Shown piece by piece: positions 7,603 through 15,745 of a DNA stretch of 64,000 nt. Source of the stretch: Chloroflexota bacterium. GTDB taxonomy: Bacteria; Chloroflexota; Dehalococcoidia; Lucifugimonadales; JACPCL1. The stretch is taken from NCBI GenBank assembly GCA_016179765.1, contig JACPCL010000033.1, positions 1-64,000 on the forward strand. Direction: 5' to 3'. Within the stretch, counting starts at the first letter, position 1. Every line of letters starts with the position of its first letter. Made by a program: the position numbers and the translations under genes. The notes below the pieces were generated by a model. It worked only from the letters and a program-made list of their open reading frames with translations. It ran no database searches and was not told the DNA's origin.

Positions 7603-8514
7603 TTACCCTAGCAGGAACTCAAGGGCCGCCTTCTGGGCGTGCAGGCGGTTCTCCGCCTGGTCAAAGACGACGGATTGGGGGTGCTCCAGCATCCCCACGC
7701 TGATCTCCTCGCCGCCATGGGCGGGCAGGTCGTGCAGGAAGATGGCGTCTGGGTTGGCCAGGCGCATCAGGTCCGGGTTCACCTGGTAGCCCTGGAAGGC
7801 CTTCCGGCGCGCCGCCAGCTCCGCCTCGTCGCCCATGCTCGCCCAGACGTCGGTGTACACCACATCGGCGCCGGCGGCGGCCTCCTGGGGCCGGCGCACC
7901 TGACGGATGGAGCTTTCCGTGGCGGAGGCGATGCGCCAGGCCTCGGCGATGAGGGACTGGGGGAGCTCATACCCCTTGGGCGATGCGATGACGAAGTTTG
8001 CGCCCACGGAGACCGCCCCCAGGGCCAGGCTGGCGGAGACGTTGTTGCCATCGCCGATGAAGGCGATAGTCACGCCTTCCAAGCGGCCCTTGTGTTCCCG
8101 AACGGTGAGGAGGTCGGCCAGGACCTGGCAAGGGTGCTCGGCGTCCGACAGGGCGTTGATGACGGGCACCGTGCCGTGCTTCGCCAGCTCCTCCAGCACC
8201 TGATGGGAGAAGACGCGGGCGACCACGGCGTCCACATAGCGGGAGAGGACGCGGACGACGTCGGCCACCGGCTCGCGGCCCCCCAGCCCCACCTCCTCCC
8301 GGCCCAGGTAGAGGGCGTGGCCGCCAAGCTGCTGGATGCCCACGTCAAAGCTGACTTTGGTCCGCAGAGAGGGCTTCTCAAAGAGCATGGCGACGCTTTT
8401 GCCCGCCAGGGGTTTCCCGTGGCCGTCCTGCTTCATGGCCATGGCCCGCTGGATGACTACCCCCACCTCTTCAGGGGTGAGGTCGGTAATGGATATCAGA
8501 TGCCTTCGCTTCAA
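7603..8514 (-). CDS. argF: Ornithine carbamoyltransferase
   Basis: 303 residues from a TTG at 8514, chosen because GGAGG stands 6 nt upstream and the length then equals the family norm. It forms citrulline from ornithine and carbamoyl phosphate in arginine synthesis. The carbamoyl-phosphate loop reads KPSLRTKVSFD (family S-x-R-T-R/K), then HPCQVLADLLT, and the ornithine SMG loop DVWASMGDEAE. The usual HCLP motif reads HDLPAHGGEE, with Asp in place of Cys. No other arginine genes are adjacent. Assignment is strong; strict ornithine specificity is less certain because of the Cys change. Confidence 0.88.
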   Translation of the reverse strand: MKRRHLISITDLTPEEVGVVIQRAMAMKQDGHGKPLAGKSVAMLFEKPSLRTKVSFDVGIQQLGGHALYLGREEVGLGGREPVADVVRVLSRYVDAVVARVFSHQVLEELAKHGTVPVINALSDAEHPCQVLADLLTVREHKGRLEGVTIAFIGDGNNVSASLALGAVSVGANFVIASPKGYELPQSLIAEAWRIASATESSIRQVRRPQEAAAGADVVYTDVWASMGDEAELAARRKAFQGYQVNPDLMRLANPDAIFLHDLPAHGGEEISVGMLEHPQSVVFDQAENRLHAQKAALEFLLG

Positions 8515-8533
8515 CCTGCGCCTCCAAAGCCAC

Positions 8534-8539
8534 AGTATA
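8534..8539 (-). promoter_or_regulatory. Putative -10 box of argF
   Basis: TATACT on the minus strand, about 20 bp before the TTG start codon. The -35 region overlaps that of the divergent Lin0512 gene and matches poorly. Confidence 0.35.
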
Positions 8540-8558
8540 GCATAGCGGGCTTCCCCTC

Positions 8559-8587
8559 TTGACCTGGGCCTCTGCCCGTGATGTAAT
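8559..8587 (+). promoter_or_regulatory. Promoter of the Lin0512 gene
   Basis: TTGACC (8559-8564) and TGTAAT (8582-8587) are spaced by 17 bp, 35 bp before the ATG at 8623. The AAGGAGG ribosome-binding site follows. Confidence 0.55.
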
Positions 8588-8622
8588 CCCCTCGCTAATT
8601 CAAGCGCATAAGGAGGACGACC

Positions 8623-8964
8623 ATGACGGTGCAACGTTGCCTACTAGAGATGGGGTGGGGGGCTGACCTGCACGGTGGTGACTATACCAAGGCGGCCCAG
8701 CGGGCGGTACAGAATGCCCTTCAGCACGTGAGCCTGGGGTTTACCGCACCCCTGGGCAAGAGCGCGACAGACCTGATCCTGGACGTGACCATAGGGGTGT
8801 CCGAGCCGAACAAGGTGAACAAGCAGGCGGTGGCGGACATGTTCCCCTATGGACGCCAGAAGAATATCAAAGTGGTCAAAGGCGGCCTGGATATACCCGG
8901 CGGCCGGGGCGACGACTTCTGCGCCGTCGCCAACGCCGCCATTGTCCTGAGCCTGGACGTGTGA
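8623..8964 (+). CDS. Lin0512 family conserved protein
   Basis: 113 residues from an ATG with a strong AAGGAGG site. LLEMGWGADLHGGDYTKAA near the N-terminus is characteristic of the Lin0512 family, small soluble proteins of unknown function found in many bacteria and archaea. The C-terminal half (VVKGGLDIPGG, DDFCAVANAAIVLSL) also fits. Divergent from argF with closely spaced promoters, which suggests possible co-regulation but not a shared function. Confidence 0.85.
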   Translation: MTVQRCLLEMGWGADLHGGDYTKAAQRAVQNALQHVSLGFTAPLGKSATDLILDVTIGVSEPNKVNKQAVADMFPYGRQKNIKVVKGGLDIPGGRGDDFCAVANAAIVLSLDV

Positions 8965-9004
8965 GGGACGGGCGTAGGGACATACGGGCATAGGGAGCAA
9001 GCAG

Positions 9005-10297
9005 CTATGCTCGTGGCACTCTGCCCTGGCGGGCCGCCCATGCCTCTGCCCGACGCTCTTCTTCCGGCGTCTTGACCTTTCGGAACATGACCCAAAGGGA
9101 CAGGTCGTAGGCTATCTTCAGGATGCCCGTAGCGATGAAGGGCAGGCTGGCGGAGGCGGCGCTCCACAGCCACGTCGCCACGGAGGGGCCGGCCGGCGCC
9201 ACCAAGCTGCGGGTAAGGACGTTGGTGCTGGCCATGGCCACCCGCTCCTCCGGCGCAACCACCGCCATGGTATACGATTGCCGCGTTGGCACGTCCATCT
9301 GTCCGAGGAAGGAGCGGGCCAGCCACAGACCTACCGCCAGCCAGGCAAAGGGCGCAAGGGGCATGAGGATGAGCAATACGCTGGAGGGGATGTGGCTGAA
9401 CACCATGGTGTTGATGAGGCCAATGCGGTTGGCCAGTTTGGCCGCTACCCACAGTGAGGCGGCGGCCAGGAGGTTGGAGGCGAAGAAGATAAAGGCGATG
9501 GAGCCCAGCTTCACGCCGAACTCGGTGAAGAACCAGTACGACACCAGGCTTTGGGCTAGCAGCCCGCCAGCAAAGTGGTCCACACTGAAGAGGGCCGAAA
9601 GGGTAAAGATTATCTTCCGGGAGGGCAGCTTCAGCGGGTTGGTCCATCTCTGGCCTGATGTCCCTATCTCCACCCGGGCAGAGACGAAGAGGTAGCATAG
9701 GGCTGCCGCCACGTGGAGGGCGGTGTAGCCCAGGAAGATGACCCGCATGGCGGCCAGGTCCGTCATGCCGAAGGTGCCCTGAAGGGCCTGGGGCAACCCG
9801 GCAGCCAGGGCGCCCAGGGCCGTGGCCCCTGTAGCCGCTATGTCGTAGATGGCAAAGACGTCCGTCCGGCGGTGGGAGGGCGCGGTCTCAGGAAGGCTGG
9901 CGAGCTCCAGGGGTTGTGCGGCGCTGCTGCCCCCGCCCGAGGCGCTGAAGCTGGTGATCAGGGCGGCCAGCGCCAGCAGGGGGAAACTGTCCGAAAAGGC
10001 CAGGGTCACGCCCATGACGGCGGAGCCCAGGGTGAAGAGCATCAGCAGCCGGCGCAGGCCGATGCGGCTGGCAAACAGCCCCACGAGCAAGGCGTAGACC
10101 GCCGTCCCCACCAACCCGATGCTGATAAACGCGCCAATCTGCACCAGGCTGAACCCCAGCCGGTCAAGGTAGATGGCCAGGATAACGGAGACCGCACCCT
10201 GGGCAAAGGTGCGGACGGCCCGGGAGAGGATGATGAGCCTGCCATCCCGGTTGATCCAGGCCAGGGGGAGGACGAAGCGGTTTTGCGGTGTTGCCAT
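9005..10297 (-). CDS. MFS transporter
   Basis: About 430 residues from the ATG at 10297, 12 bp after a TATACT box. Twelve hydrophobic segments are apparent, in two halves joined by a basic loop near SARVEIGTSGQRWTNPLK. The loop between helices 2 and 3 (FASRIGLRRLLML) is a fair match to the MFS motif A region, as is AKLANRIGLIN in the second half. The substrate is unknown; drug/multiple-solute exporters are the nearest general class. Confidence 0.85.
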   Translation of the reverse strand: MATPQNRFVLPLAWINRDGRLIILSRAVRTFAQGAVSVILAIYLDRLGFSLVQIGAFISIGLVGTAVYALLVGLFASRIGLRRLLMLFTLGSAVMGVTLAFSDSFPLLALAALITSFSASGGGSSAAQPLELASLPETAPSHRRTDVFAIYDIAATGATALGALAAGLPQALQGTFGMTDLAAMRVIFLGYTALHVAAALCYLFVSARVEIGTSGQRWTNPLKLPSRKIIFTLSALFSVDHFAGGLLAQSLVSYWFFTEFGVKLGSIAFIFFASNLLAAASLWVAAKLANRIGLINTMVFSHIPSSVLLILMPLAPFAWLAVGLWLARSFLGQMDVPTRQSYTMAVVAPEERVAMASTNVLTRSLVAPAGPSVATWLWSAASASLPFIATGILKIAYDLSLWVMFRKVKTPEEERRAEAWAARQGRVPRA

Positions 10298-10614
10298 AGC
10301 TGCTGCTGTAGTATACAGCGCACCGGTGGTGCGCAGCGCACGAAGGCCAGCAGTCCGGCGAGGCAAGGGGGCGCGGCTGCCTGGCCCGCTTGTCCTTCCT
10401 TTAGCGGGGTACAGCTTTGGCTGTTTCGAGAATCGTGTGTGCTAGCAAGGGGGAAGAGCGTGTTTCGTGAGAAAGCCGCATGCCGAGCTTAACCCCCTTG
10501 AGCGGGACTGCAGAGCATGCCTGAGTATGGATTTGAGTCATGTCTGGGAAGGTGGACCGGGTTAAACCTGGATCGTCCTATCCTCGCTCAATTCCTAACA
10601 CGTATACTTGGTGT
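10298..10614. other. Intergenic stretch bearing the left 24-bp direct repeat
   Basis: No gene is seen. TATACT at 10315-10310 (minus) can serve the MFS gene. At 10485-10508 lies a 24-bp sequence beginning GAGCTTAACC and ending GAGCGGGAC that recurs exactly at 13669-13692. Confidence 0.5.
10603..10608 (+). promoter_or_regulatory. -10 box for a probably leaderless transcript
   Basis: TATACT ends 6 nt before the ATG at 10615, which places the expected transcription start on or next to the start codon. No ribosome-binding site is visible. Confidence 0.4.
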
Positions 10615-11778
10615 ATGGCACTCACCTGGCGGAATCTAATCCTGCTTGTAACCGCGTCATTGCTGGCGGCGTGCTCATCACCCGCAGTAACCCCTTCTCC
10701 TGCGTCTGAATTGACCCCCGCTGCGGCCACACCTACACCGACGACTATCCCCGAAAACGAGTGCTCTGGTCTTGACCGGGAGTCGAAGATTGTCAAGCTA
10801 GCCCTGCCTGAGTTCGCCAACCCGCTGAATATAGGGAGGTTCCTCTGTATCAACAACACGGTCTCTGGATCCATGTCGCCTGCCGCGGGTCATTCCAGGT
10901 CAGTAGAGATAACGAGGTATGAGACAGATCAGCAAGCCCAAACCGCGTTGGGGCCTGTCAATGCGAGCTTCCAAGGCTTTCCTGCAGTGCACGAAACACG
11001 GACAGGTTACCCAGGCCCGGAATCCCTTCAGGAAACGTTGGCTTGGCAGATGTCTATGTGGCTCTTCCGCGTTGCCAGCTTTGACGACACCGCTTATCGA
11101 ATAGGGCCGTCTGTGTCATCCCTTGCCGAGCGCCTCCACGAGGCCGCTTCCCAACTAGGTATCGGGGCATCTCCAACGCAGCCGCCTAGACCTGTGCCTG
11201 AGGCAGCTCTGGGCAACATCTTCGTCCTAGGAGACACGGTCGTTGTGACGGTGGCCATACTCGGTCCTGTTGCAGCAGAGCCGAGCGCGACCCTGGACGG
11301 CAGGTCATCGGACGAAGTAAAGCGGAATACCAGGACTCTACTATTCACCCATATCTTCAGAAACGTGAAAAAGGGGGAGCACCAAGTGCATGTTTCAGGA
11401 GGCGGTGTCAGCCGGACCGAACGCGTGGTTGTTGGGCAGACAGAAACCGCCATCGCTGGCTTACGGTCTTGTCAGGTCTTGCCATTACCGCCTCCCACGC
11501 CTGTTCCACCCGGTGTTCCCACTCCAACACCGTCTCCCGTTCTAGAAATTAGAGTAAGATCGGTTGAGGCATTTGATGGCCATATCAAGACAGTGTTTTG
11601 GTTTGGACCAGGCGGCTATGGATCCGTGACTTTAGACGGTAATCCACCCGACGTGGTCATGAGAGAGGCCTCCGGTCCTCCTACTCAGTTCATCTTCCTG
11701 GCCGTGGGAGGGGGTGACCATGTACTTCTGGCTCAGGGCTATCCGCACCGACTCGAAGTCAAAGTGGGATGTCCTTGA
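10615..11778 (+). CDS. Secreted lipoprotein of unknown function
   Basis: 387 residues from the ATG at 10615. Basic N-terminus, hydrophobic stretch and lipobox LLAAC at about residues 16-20, followed by a Pro/Thr-rich linker (PAAATPTPTTIP), indicate a lipid-anchored surface protein. Two globular parts follow, separated by a second proline-rich linker (PPPTPVPPGVPTPTPSP); the C-terminal ~80 residues look like a small beta domain. No family recognised. Codon use is less GC-biased than in the neighbours, and the gene lies in an islet flanked by direct repeats, which suggests acquisition. Confidence 0.7.
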   Translation: MALTWRNLILLVTASLLAACSSPAVTPSPASELTPAAATPTPTTIPENECSGLDRESKIVKLALPEFANPLNIGRFLCINNTVSGSMSPAAGHSRSVEITRYETDQQAQTALGPVNASFQGFPAVHETRTGYPGPESLQETLAWQMSMWLFRVASFDDTAYRIGPSVSSLAERLHEAASQLGIGASPTQPPRPVPEAALGNIFVLGDTVVVTVAILGPVAAEPSATLDGRSSDEVKRNTRTLLFTHIFRNVKKGEHQVHVSGGGVSRTERVVVGQTETAIAGLRSCQVLPLPPPTPVPPGVPTPTPSPVLEIRVRSVEAFDGHIKTVFWFGPGGYGSVTLDGNPPDVVMREASGPPTQFIFLAVGGGDHVLLAQGYPHRLEVKVGCP

Positions 11779-12076
11779 CCGTAAAGTGTATATTTGCCTG
11801 TCCCAGTTGGGCAACTGCAACTCCGCAAAGGCCTGGATGGCACCAATCAGACGACAAGGCAACTTTTCGGAATGTCCAAAGGATGAGAGGATGAGGGATC
11901 TGCTGCTCGTCGGCTCGGGCAATCGGGAGCCCGATGAGCACTTACCCAAAATCGGAAGGCTAGCCCGGATAGGCCAGAAAAAGATCCCTATAACCGGATG
12001 GGAGAAGTAGAACAGGGTTGTCTACCTAATAGAGGACAGTAGAAAACCCTGACAAGGAGTTCGGCGGAGCACAGAC
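11779..12076. other. Intergenic stretch with an imperfect hairpin
   Basis: No convincing gene. TGCTCGTCGGCTCGGGC (from 11906) pairs imperfectly with GGGAGCCCGATGAGCA (to 11941) and could terminate the lipoprotein transcript. Confidence 0.3.
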
Positions 12077-12529
12077 GTGTTTAGGCTTTTAGGACTGCGC
12101 TTCCCTTCCTGTGGTGTCAACCTTGTTCCGCAGGTTCCGTCGGAGTACGCGGGTTTGGGAGCCCTAGGGATGCTGGTCCTTGTTGGCGCAGTGACTTTAG
12201 CATTACTCTTCCTGGTCTTTCTTATATGGGCAACGGGACATCTTCGGAGGATGTGGCAGTGGGGAACGCTTCTCTTCATCTTAGGTTTAGGAGCGTCAGC
12301 GGTGGGGCTTTGTGTGTATGGAGAGGCTGTAGAAGAGATGGAGGAGTTTCTACCTGTTCTTGAGAAGCAACGAGCCCTCCAGCCGCCCCTTGGTGCAGAA
12401 TGGGAGGCCGGCTTAGAAGTACTAGAGTTGTTTCGATATCTTGGGCTCTTTCTCGGTCTGGGCGGTCTCGGCGCCATGCTTTCCAGTCTTGTCCTCTTTG
12501 TCCTCTCGTGGTTAAGGAGACGAGCTTAG
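12077..12529 (+). CDS. Small membrane protein of unknown function
   Basis: 150 residues with three likely transmembrane helices: one around ALGMLVLVGAVTLALLFLVF, one at WGTLLFILGLGASAVGLCVY, then a charged helix (EEMEEFLPVLEKQR), and a final helix at YLGLFLGLGGLGAMLSSLVLF. It ends in a basic WLRRRA tail, typical of a cytosolic C-terminus. No family recognised. The start codon carries no clear ribosome-binding site. Located in the same low-GC islet as the lipoprotein gene upstream; a functional link is possible but unsupported. Confidence 0.5.
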   Translation: MFRLLGLRFPSCGVNLVPQVPSEYAGLGALGMLVLVGAVTLALLFLVFLIWATGHLRRMWQWGTLLFILGLGASAVGLCVYGEAVEEMEEFLPVLEKQRALQPPLGAEWEAGLEVLELFRYLGLFLGLGGLGAMLSSLVLFVLSWLRRRA

Positions 12530-13118
12530 CTTGTTAATACCCCTGTTCCACAGGAACAGTGTCTATGACAATCCCAGGGGCAAGCTCCGTGAAACGTTCT
12601 TGCAAGCGGCGGGGAAGGTATCGCGTAAAGATGGACAAGTTAACGTCGTTGTGGAGTATGGAAACCCTGGAGAATTTGCCGGAGTTGTTGAACGAGGGTG
12701 CAGGCATTGCCGAGCTTATCCCATCTCAACCCTGCCAATCCCTGCTGATGCCCCACAGGTATTGCCGACCCCGAGGTTACCTAAGCTCGGTACGCATTTT
12801 TGTATCTTAGAAGCGGCAGGTATTGGAAAGCTTGAGGCACCTTAAGCTACCTGGCCTGCAATTGACTAGATCCATGTCAGCGCGCCGACCTTCACCTGAG
12901 GTTACCCAAGCCGGACGAAACCTGCAACTAGGGCATAATTGTCGGGAATGAGTGATACCCGCTGGCAGAGCCTCGCAGACAGGTCCAACGCGAATTCCGA
13001 ATCGTTCATGCCAGTAACCATGAAGACATAACGGCTTTGAGCTCAGCGGCGCAGCAACGCTACTTCATCCTATTCTCGCGCTGGAGCTGCGTCCGCTGTG
13101 GCGCATTGTTATGCGGCA
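12530..13118. other. Gene-poor stretch
   Basis: About 590 bp with only short frames of atypical composition on the plus strand. I see no conserved protein, RNA or repeat. Base composition is nearer 53% GC than the rest of the window, as elsewhere in this islet (estimate by eye). Confidence 0.3.
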
Positions 13119-13535
13119 CTAAGTGCGCTGTCCAATTCCGCGATCACTCGGCTCGATCAGGTCCCACAGATTTCCGTACAAATCTTCGAAGACAGCAACC
13201 GTCCCGTACGACTCGCTTTTCGGCTCCCTCACAAACTTGATACCTCTCGCGAGCATCTCTTCATAGTCACGGCGAAAGTCATCCGTCCTAAGAAATAGGA
13301 AGACCCGCCCGCCAGTCTGGCTGCCGACATGTGCCTCTTGCTCCGGTGTTGATGCTCGAGCTAGGAGAAGGTTCGTTCCGGCTGATCGCGGTGGAGCCAC
13401 GACGACCCAACGTTTGTCTTGTTCAGGCTGATAGGTGTCTTCAATCAGCTCGAAATGAAGCTTGTCGCGGAAGAAGTCGATGGCTTCGTCGTATTCACGG
13501 ACAACGAGCGCCACATGGATGATAGATTGCTTCAT
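13119..13535 (-). CDS. VOC (glyoxalase/bleomycin-resistance) family protein
   Basis: 138 residues with a VOC-fold pattern: IIHVALVVREYDEAIDFF at the start (His7 a probable metal ligand), a central HVGSQTGGRVFLFL segment and the terminal VAVFEDLYGNLWDLIEP with a Glu ligand in the last motif. The family includes glyoxalase I, dioxygenases and antibiotic-binding proteins; the substrate is unknown. It lies alone at the right edge of the low-GC islet. Confidence 0.85.
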   Translation of the reverse strand: MKQSIIHVALVVREYDEAIDFFRDKLHFELIEDTYQPEQDKRWVVVAPPRSAGTNLLLARASTPEQEAHVGSQTGGRVFLFLRTDDFRRDYEEMLARGIKFVREPKSESYGTVAVFEDLYGNLWDLIEPSDRGIGQRT

Positions 13536-13840
13536 AGTGTCGGTGAGGCTTCACGAGTCATTGCCGCATAACTCTTGATTAGGCTGCACTTTTGCAGTAT
13601 ATCATCCCAAAGGTACACTAACCAGTCCATTAACCAACCCCTTACCCAGAAATAATGCCGGTATTGCTGAGCTTAACCCCCTTGAGCGGGACGGTTGGCG
13701 CACTGACTAATGAGTGCGGTAGTCATGAGCGCAGGGGCTATCCTGCTTCACCGGGGCCGCCATGTTGACCCCATTGCTGCCCAGGCGACTCTCAAGGTGG
13801 AGAGCTATGTAGCTGCGTGATTCCACCCGTAGCCTTAGAG
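13536..13840. other. Intergenic stretch bearing the right 24-bp direct repeat
   Basis: No gene is seen. The copy at 13669-13692 is identical to the one at 10485-10508; the preceding bases (TGCTGAGC against TGCCGAGC) are also nearly shared. Confidence 0.5.
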
Positions 13841-13879
13841 AAAGCAAAAGAGTCCCGACATAGTCGGGACTCTTTTGCT
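13841..13879 (-). terminator. Perfect hairpin terminator after rny
   Basis: AAGCAAAAGAGTCCCGAC (18 nt) is exactly complementary to 13862-13879 across an ATA loop. It lies 13 bp beyond the rny stop; the A-rich arm gives a T-rich stem end on the minus transcript. Confidence 0.7.
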
Positions 13880-13891
13880 TCTACCCCTGGG

Positions 13892-15409
13892 CTATTTGGC
13901 GTACTCTACGTTGCGAGTCTCCCGGATGACGATGACCTTGATCTGGCCTGGGTAGACCAGGGTGTCCTCTATCTTCTTGACGATGTTGCGGGCCAGGTTG
14001 GCGGCGGCGACGTCGTCCACCACCTCCGGTTTGACCATGATGCGGACCTCCCGCCCTGCCTGGATGGCAAAACTCTTTTCAATGCCGGGGAAGGCGTTGG
14101 CGACAGCCTCCAGGGCTTCCAGACGCTTGACATAATGCTCTAGGGTGTCGCGGCGAGCCCCTGGGCGGGCGGCGCTGATGGCGTCGGCGGCGGCCACCAG
14201 GAAGGCCTCTACGGAGCCCATCTGCTCATCATGGTGCTCCATGATGGCGCGCCAGATGGGTTCGGTGATGCCGTACTTGCGGGCCACGTCCGCGCCAATT
14301 TCGGCGTGCGTGCCTTCCACCTCATGGGTGAGGGCCTTGCCGATGTCGTGCAGGAGGCCGCCGGTCTTGGCGATTTCAACGTTGGCGCCCACCTCTGCCG
14401 CTATCATGCCAGAGAGAAGGGAGACCTCAATGCTGTGCTGGAGGATGTTCTCGCCATAGCTGTAGCGGTACTTGAGGCGTCCCAGGAGCTTGACGAGCTC
14501 TGGGTTCATGCCGCGGATGCCGGTCTCAAAGATGGCGCGTTCGCCCTCTTTCCAGATGGTGTCATCCACCTCTTTCTGCGCCTTCTTTACCGTATCCTCA
14601 ATGCGGGCGGGCTGGACCCTGCCGTCCTGGATGAGGTAGGTGAGGGCTCGCCTTGCCACCTCCCTGCGAATGGGGTCAAAACAGGAGATAGTGACCGCCT
14701 CTGGGGTGTCGTCAACAATCAGGTCAACCCCGGTGGCGGCTTCGATAGCTCGGATATTCCGTCCTTCGCGGCCGATGAGACGGCCTTTCATCTCATCATT
14801 GGGAAGGGGGACAACAGCGGTGGTGGTCTCGGAAACGACGTCTGAGGCGAGGCGTTGTATGGAGAGGGTGACGATCCTGCGGGCCTTCTGGTCCGCTTCC
14901 TCCTTGGCCTGCTCCTCCATATCCCGGTAGCGGCGGGCCAACTCGTACTGGATCTCCTCCTCAGCCCTGCGCATGAGCAGCTCTTTGGCATCGTTCACGG
15001 AGAGACCAGAGATCGCCTCAAGCTGCGCCTGTTGCTTGCCTTTGAACTCTTCCAGCTGAGCCTCTTTGACCTCCAGGTCTTGCTCTTTCTGGACCGATGC
15101 CCGCTCCCGCCTTTCCAGGGCTTCGTTGCGACGTAGGAGTTGTTCGTCCCGGTGACTCAGCCGCCGCTCCTGCCGTTGGAGCTCCGTGCGGCGGTCTCTC
15201 AACTCTTGCTCGGCCGCGGTGCGCAGCTTCAGCGCCTCCTCCTGCCCCTCCAGGAGCAGCCTCTTCTTGGCCTCCTCCCCCTGGGCAATGATGGCTGAAG
15301 TTCTGTTTTGGGCGGCCTTTTGGCCTCGCTGGGCGATTATGACGCGAACAAAGAACCCACCTGCTGTCCCCAGTCCCAACGCCACGAGGACGGCCACGAT
15401 GATGTCCAT
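13892..15409 (-). CDS. rny: Ribonuclease Y
   Basis: 505 residues, the usual length. An N-terminal membrane anchor ([19 protein letters not shown]) is followed by a long charged coiled coil (about 30-190), a KH domain ([19 protein letters not shown], near 220-270) and an HD domain with the metal motif [12 protein letters not shown] and [13 protein letters not shown]. RNase Y is a membrane-attached endoribonuclease that starts mRNA decay. Transcribed alone, with an upstream TTGACA and a strong hairpin downstream. Confidence 0.96.
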   Translation of the reverse strand: MDIIVAVLVALGLGTAGGFFVRVIIAQRGQKAAQNRTSAIIAQGEEAKKRLLLEGQEEALKLRTAAEQELRDRRTELQRQERRLSHRDEQLLRRNEALERRERASVQKEQDLEVKEAQLEEFKGKQQAQLEAISGLSVNDAKELLMRRAEEEIQYELARRYRDMEEQAKEEADQKARRIVTLSIQRLASDVVSETTTAVVPLPNDEMKGRLIGREGRNIRAIEAATGVDLIVDDTPEAVTISCFDPIRREVARRALTYLIQDGRVQPARIEDTVKKAQKEVDDTIWKEGERAIFETGIRGMNPELVKLLGRLKYRYSYGENILQHSIEVSLLSGMIAAEVGANVEIAKTGGLLHDIGKALTHEVEGTHAEIGADVARKYGITEPIWRAIMEHHDEQMGSVEAFLVAAADAISAARPGARRDTLEHYVKRLEALEAVANAFPGIEKSFAIQAGREVRIMVKPEVVDDVAAANLARNIVKKIEDTLVYPGQIKVIVIRETRNVEYAK

Positions 15410-15483
15410 GGCCTGTGCCGTCCTTTCGTTTTGTGTCGCCAGGGCGGTCCTTAGGTGCTCCTGGCTGGACTGTTGGTAGTTCC

Positions 15484-15513
15484 AGATTAACCGTCAGGGG
15501 TGGTGGGTGTCAA
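15484..15513 (-). promoter_or_regulatory. Probable rny promoter
   Basis: Perfect TTGACA at 15513-15508 on the minus strand, with a weaker -10 box (TTAATC or TAATCT) 17-18 bp further on, about 75 bp before the rny start. Confidence 0.45.
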
Positions 15514-15571
15514 GGTGGTGGGTTGCTGCGCACCCTTTGCTCCTGGGTGTTCGTAGCCGCTCCTGGCGCTA

Positions 15572-15691
15572 ATGGTCATTAACAAAATAAGCTTTCTTGT
15601 CAACTAGGGAGAGTTTCCCCCCTTGCGGGGGAAGGAGGGATAGGGGGTAAAGTCCTGCCCGCCAAAGCACAAGTATTTGTTTGACGACCAT
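15572..15691. mobile_element. MITE-like element, copy 2 (120 bp)
   Basis: It opens with ATGGTCATTAACAAAATAAG and ends with the inverse (ATTTGTTTGACGACCAT). The interior has a single C/G hairpin (TTTCCCCCCTTGCGGGGGAA). It is related in both ends and interior to 7383-7549 and 46754-46923. The 336-bp gap 15410-15745 holds only this element and the rny promoter. Confidence 0.6.
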
Positions 15692-15745
15692 ACGCGCTAG
15701 GTTTGGCTTCGGCGTCCCCCGGCTTTCGTTGAGGGGGCGCACGGG

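Noticed and set aside
11714-12010. 98-codon plus-strand frame after the lipoprotein gene
   Set aside because: It overlaps the lipoprotein gene, crosses a hairpin and has no ribosome-binding site.
12531-12845. 104-codon plus-strand frame
   Set aside because: No binding site, ordinary composition for non-coding DNA and another equally open frame over the same bases.
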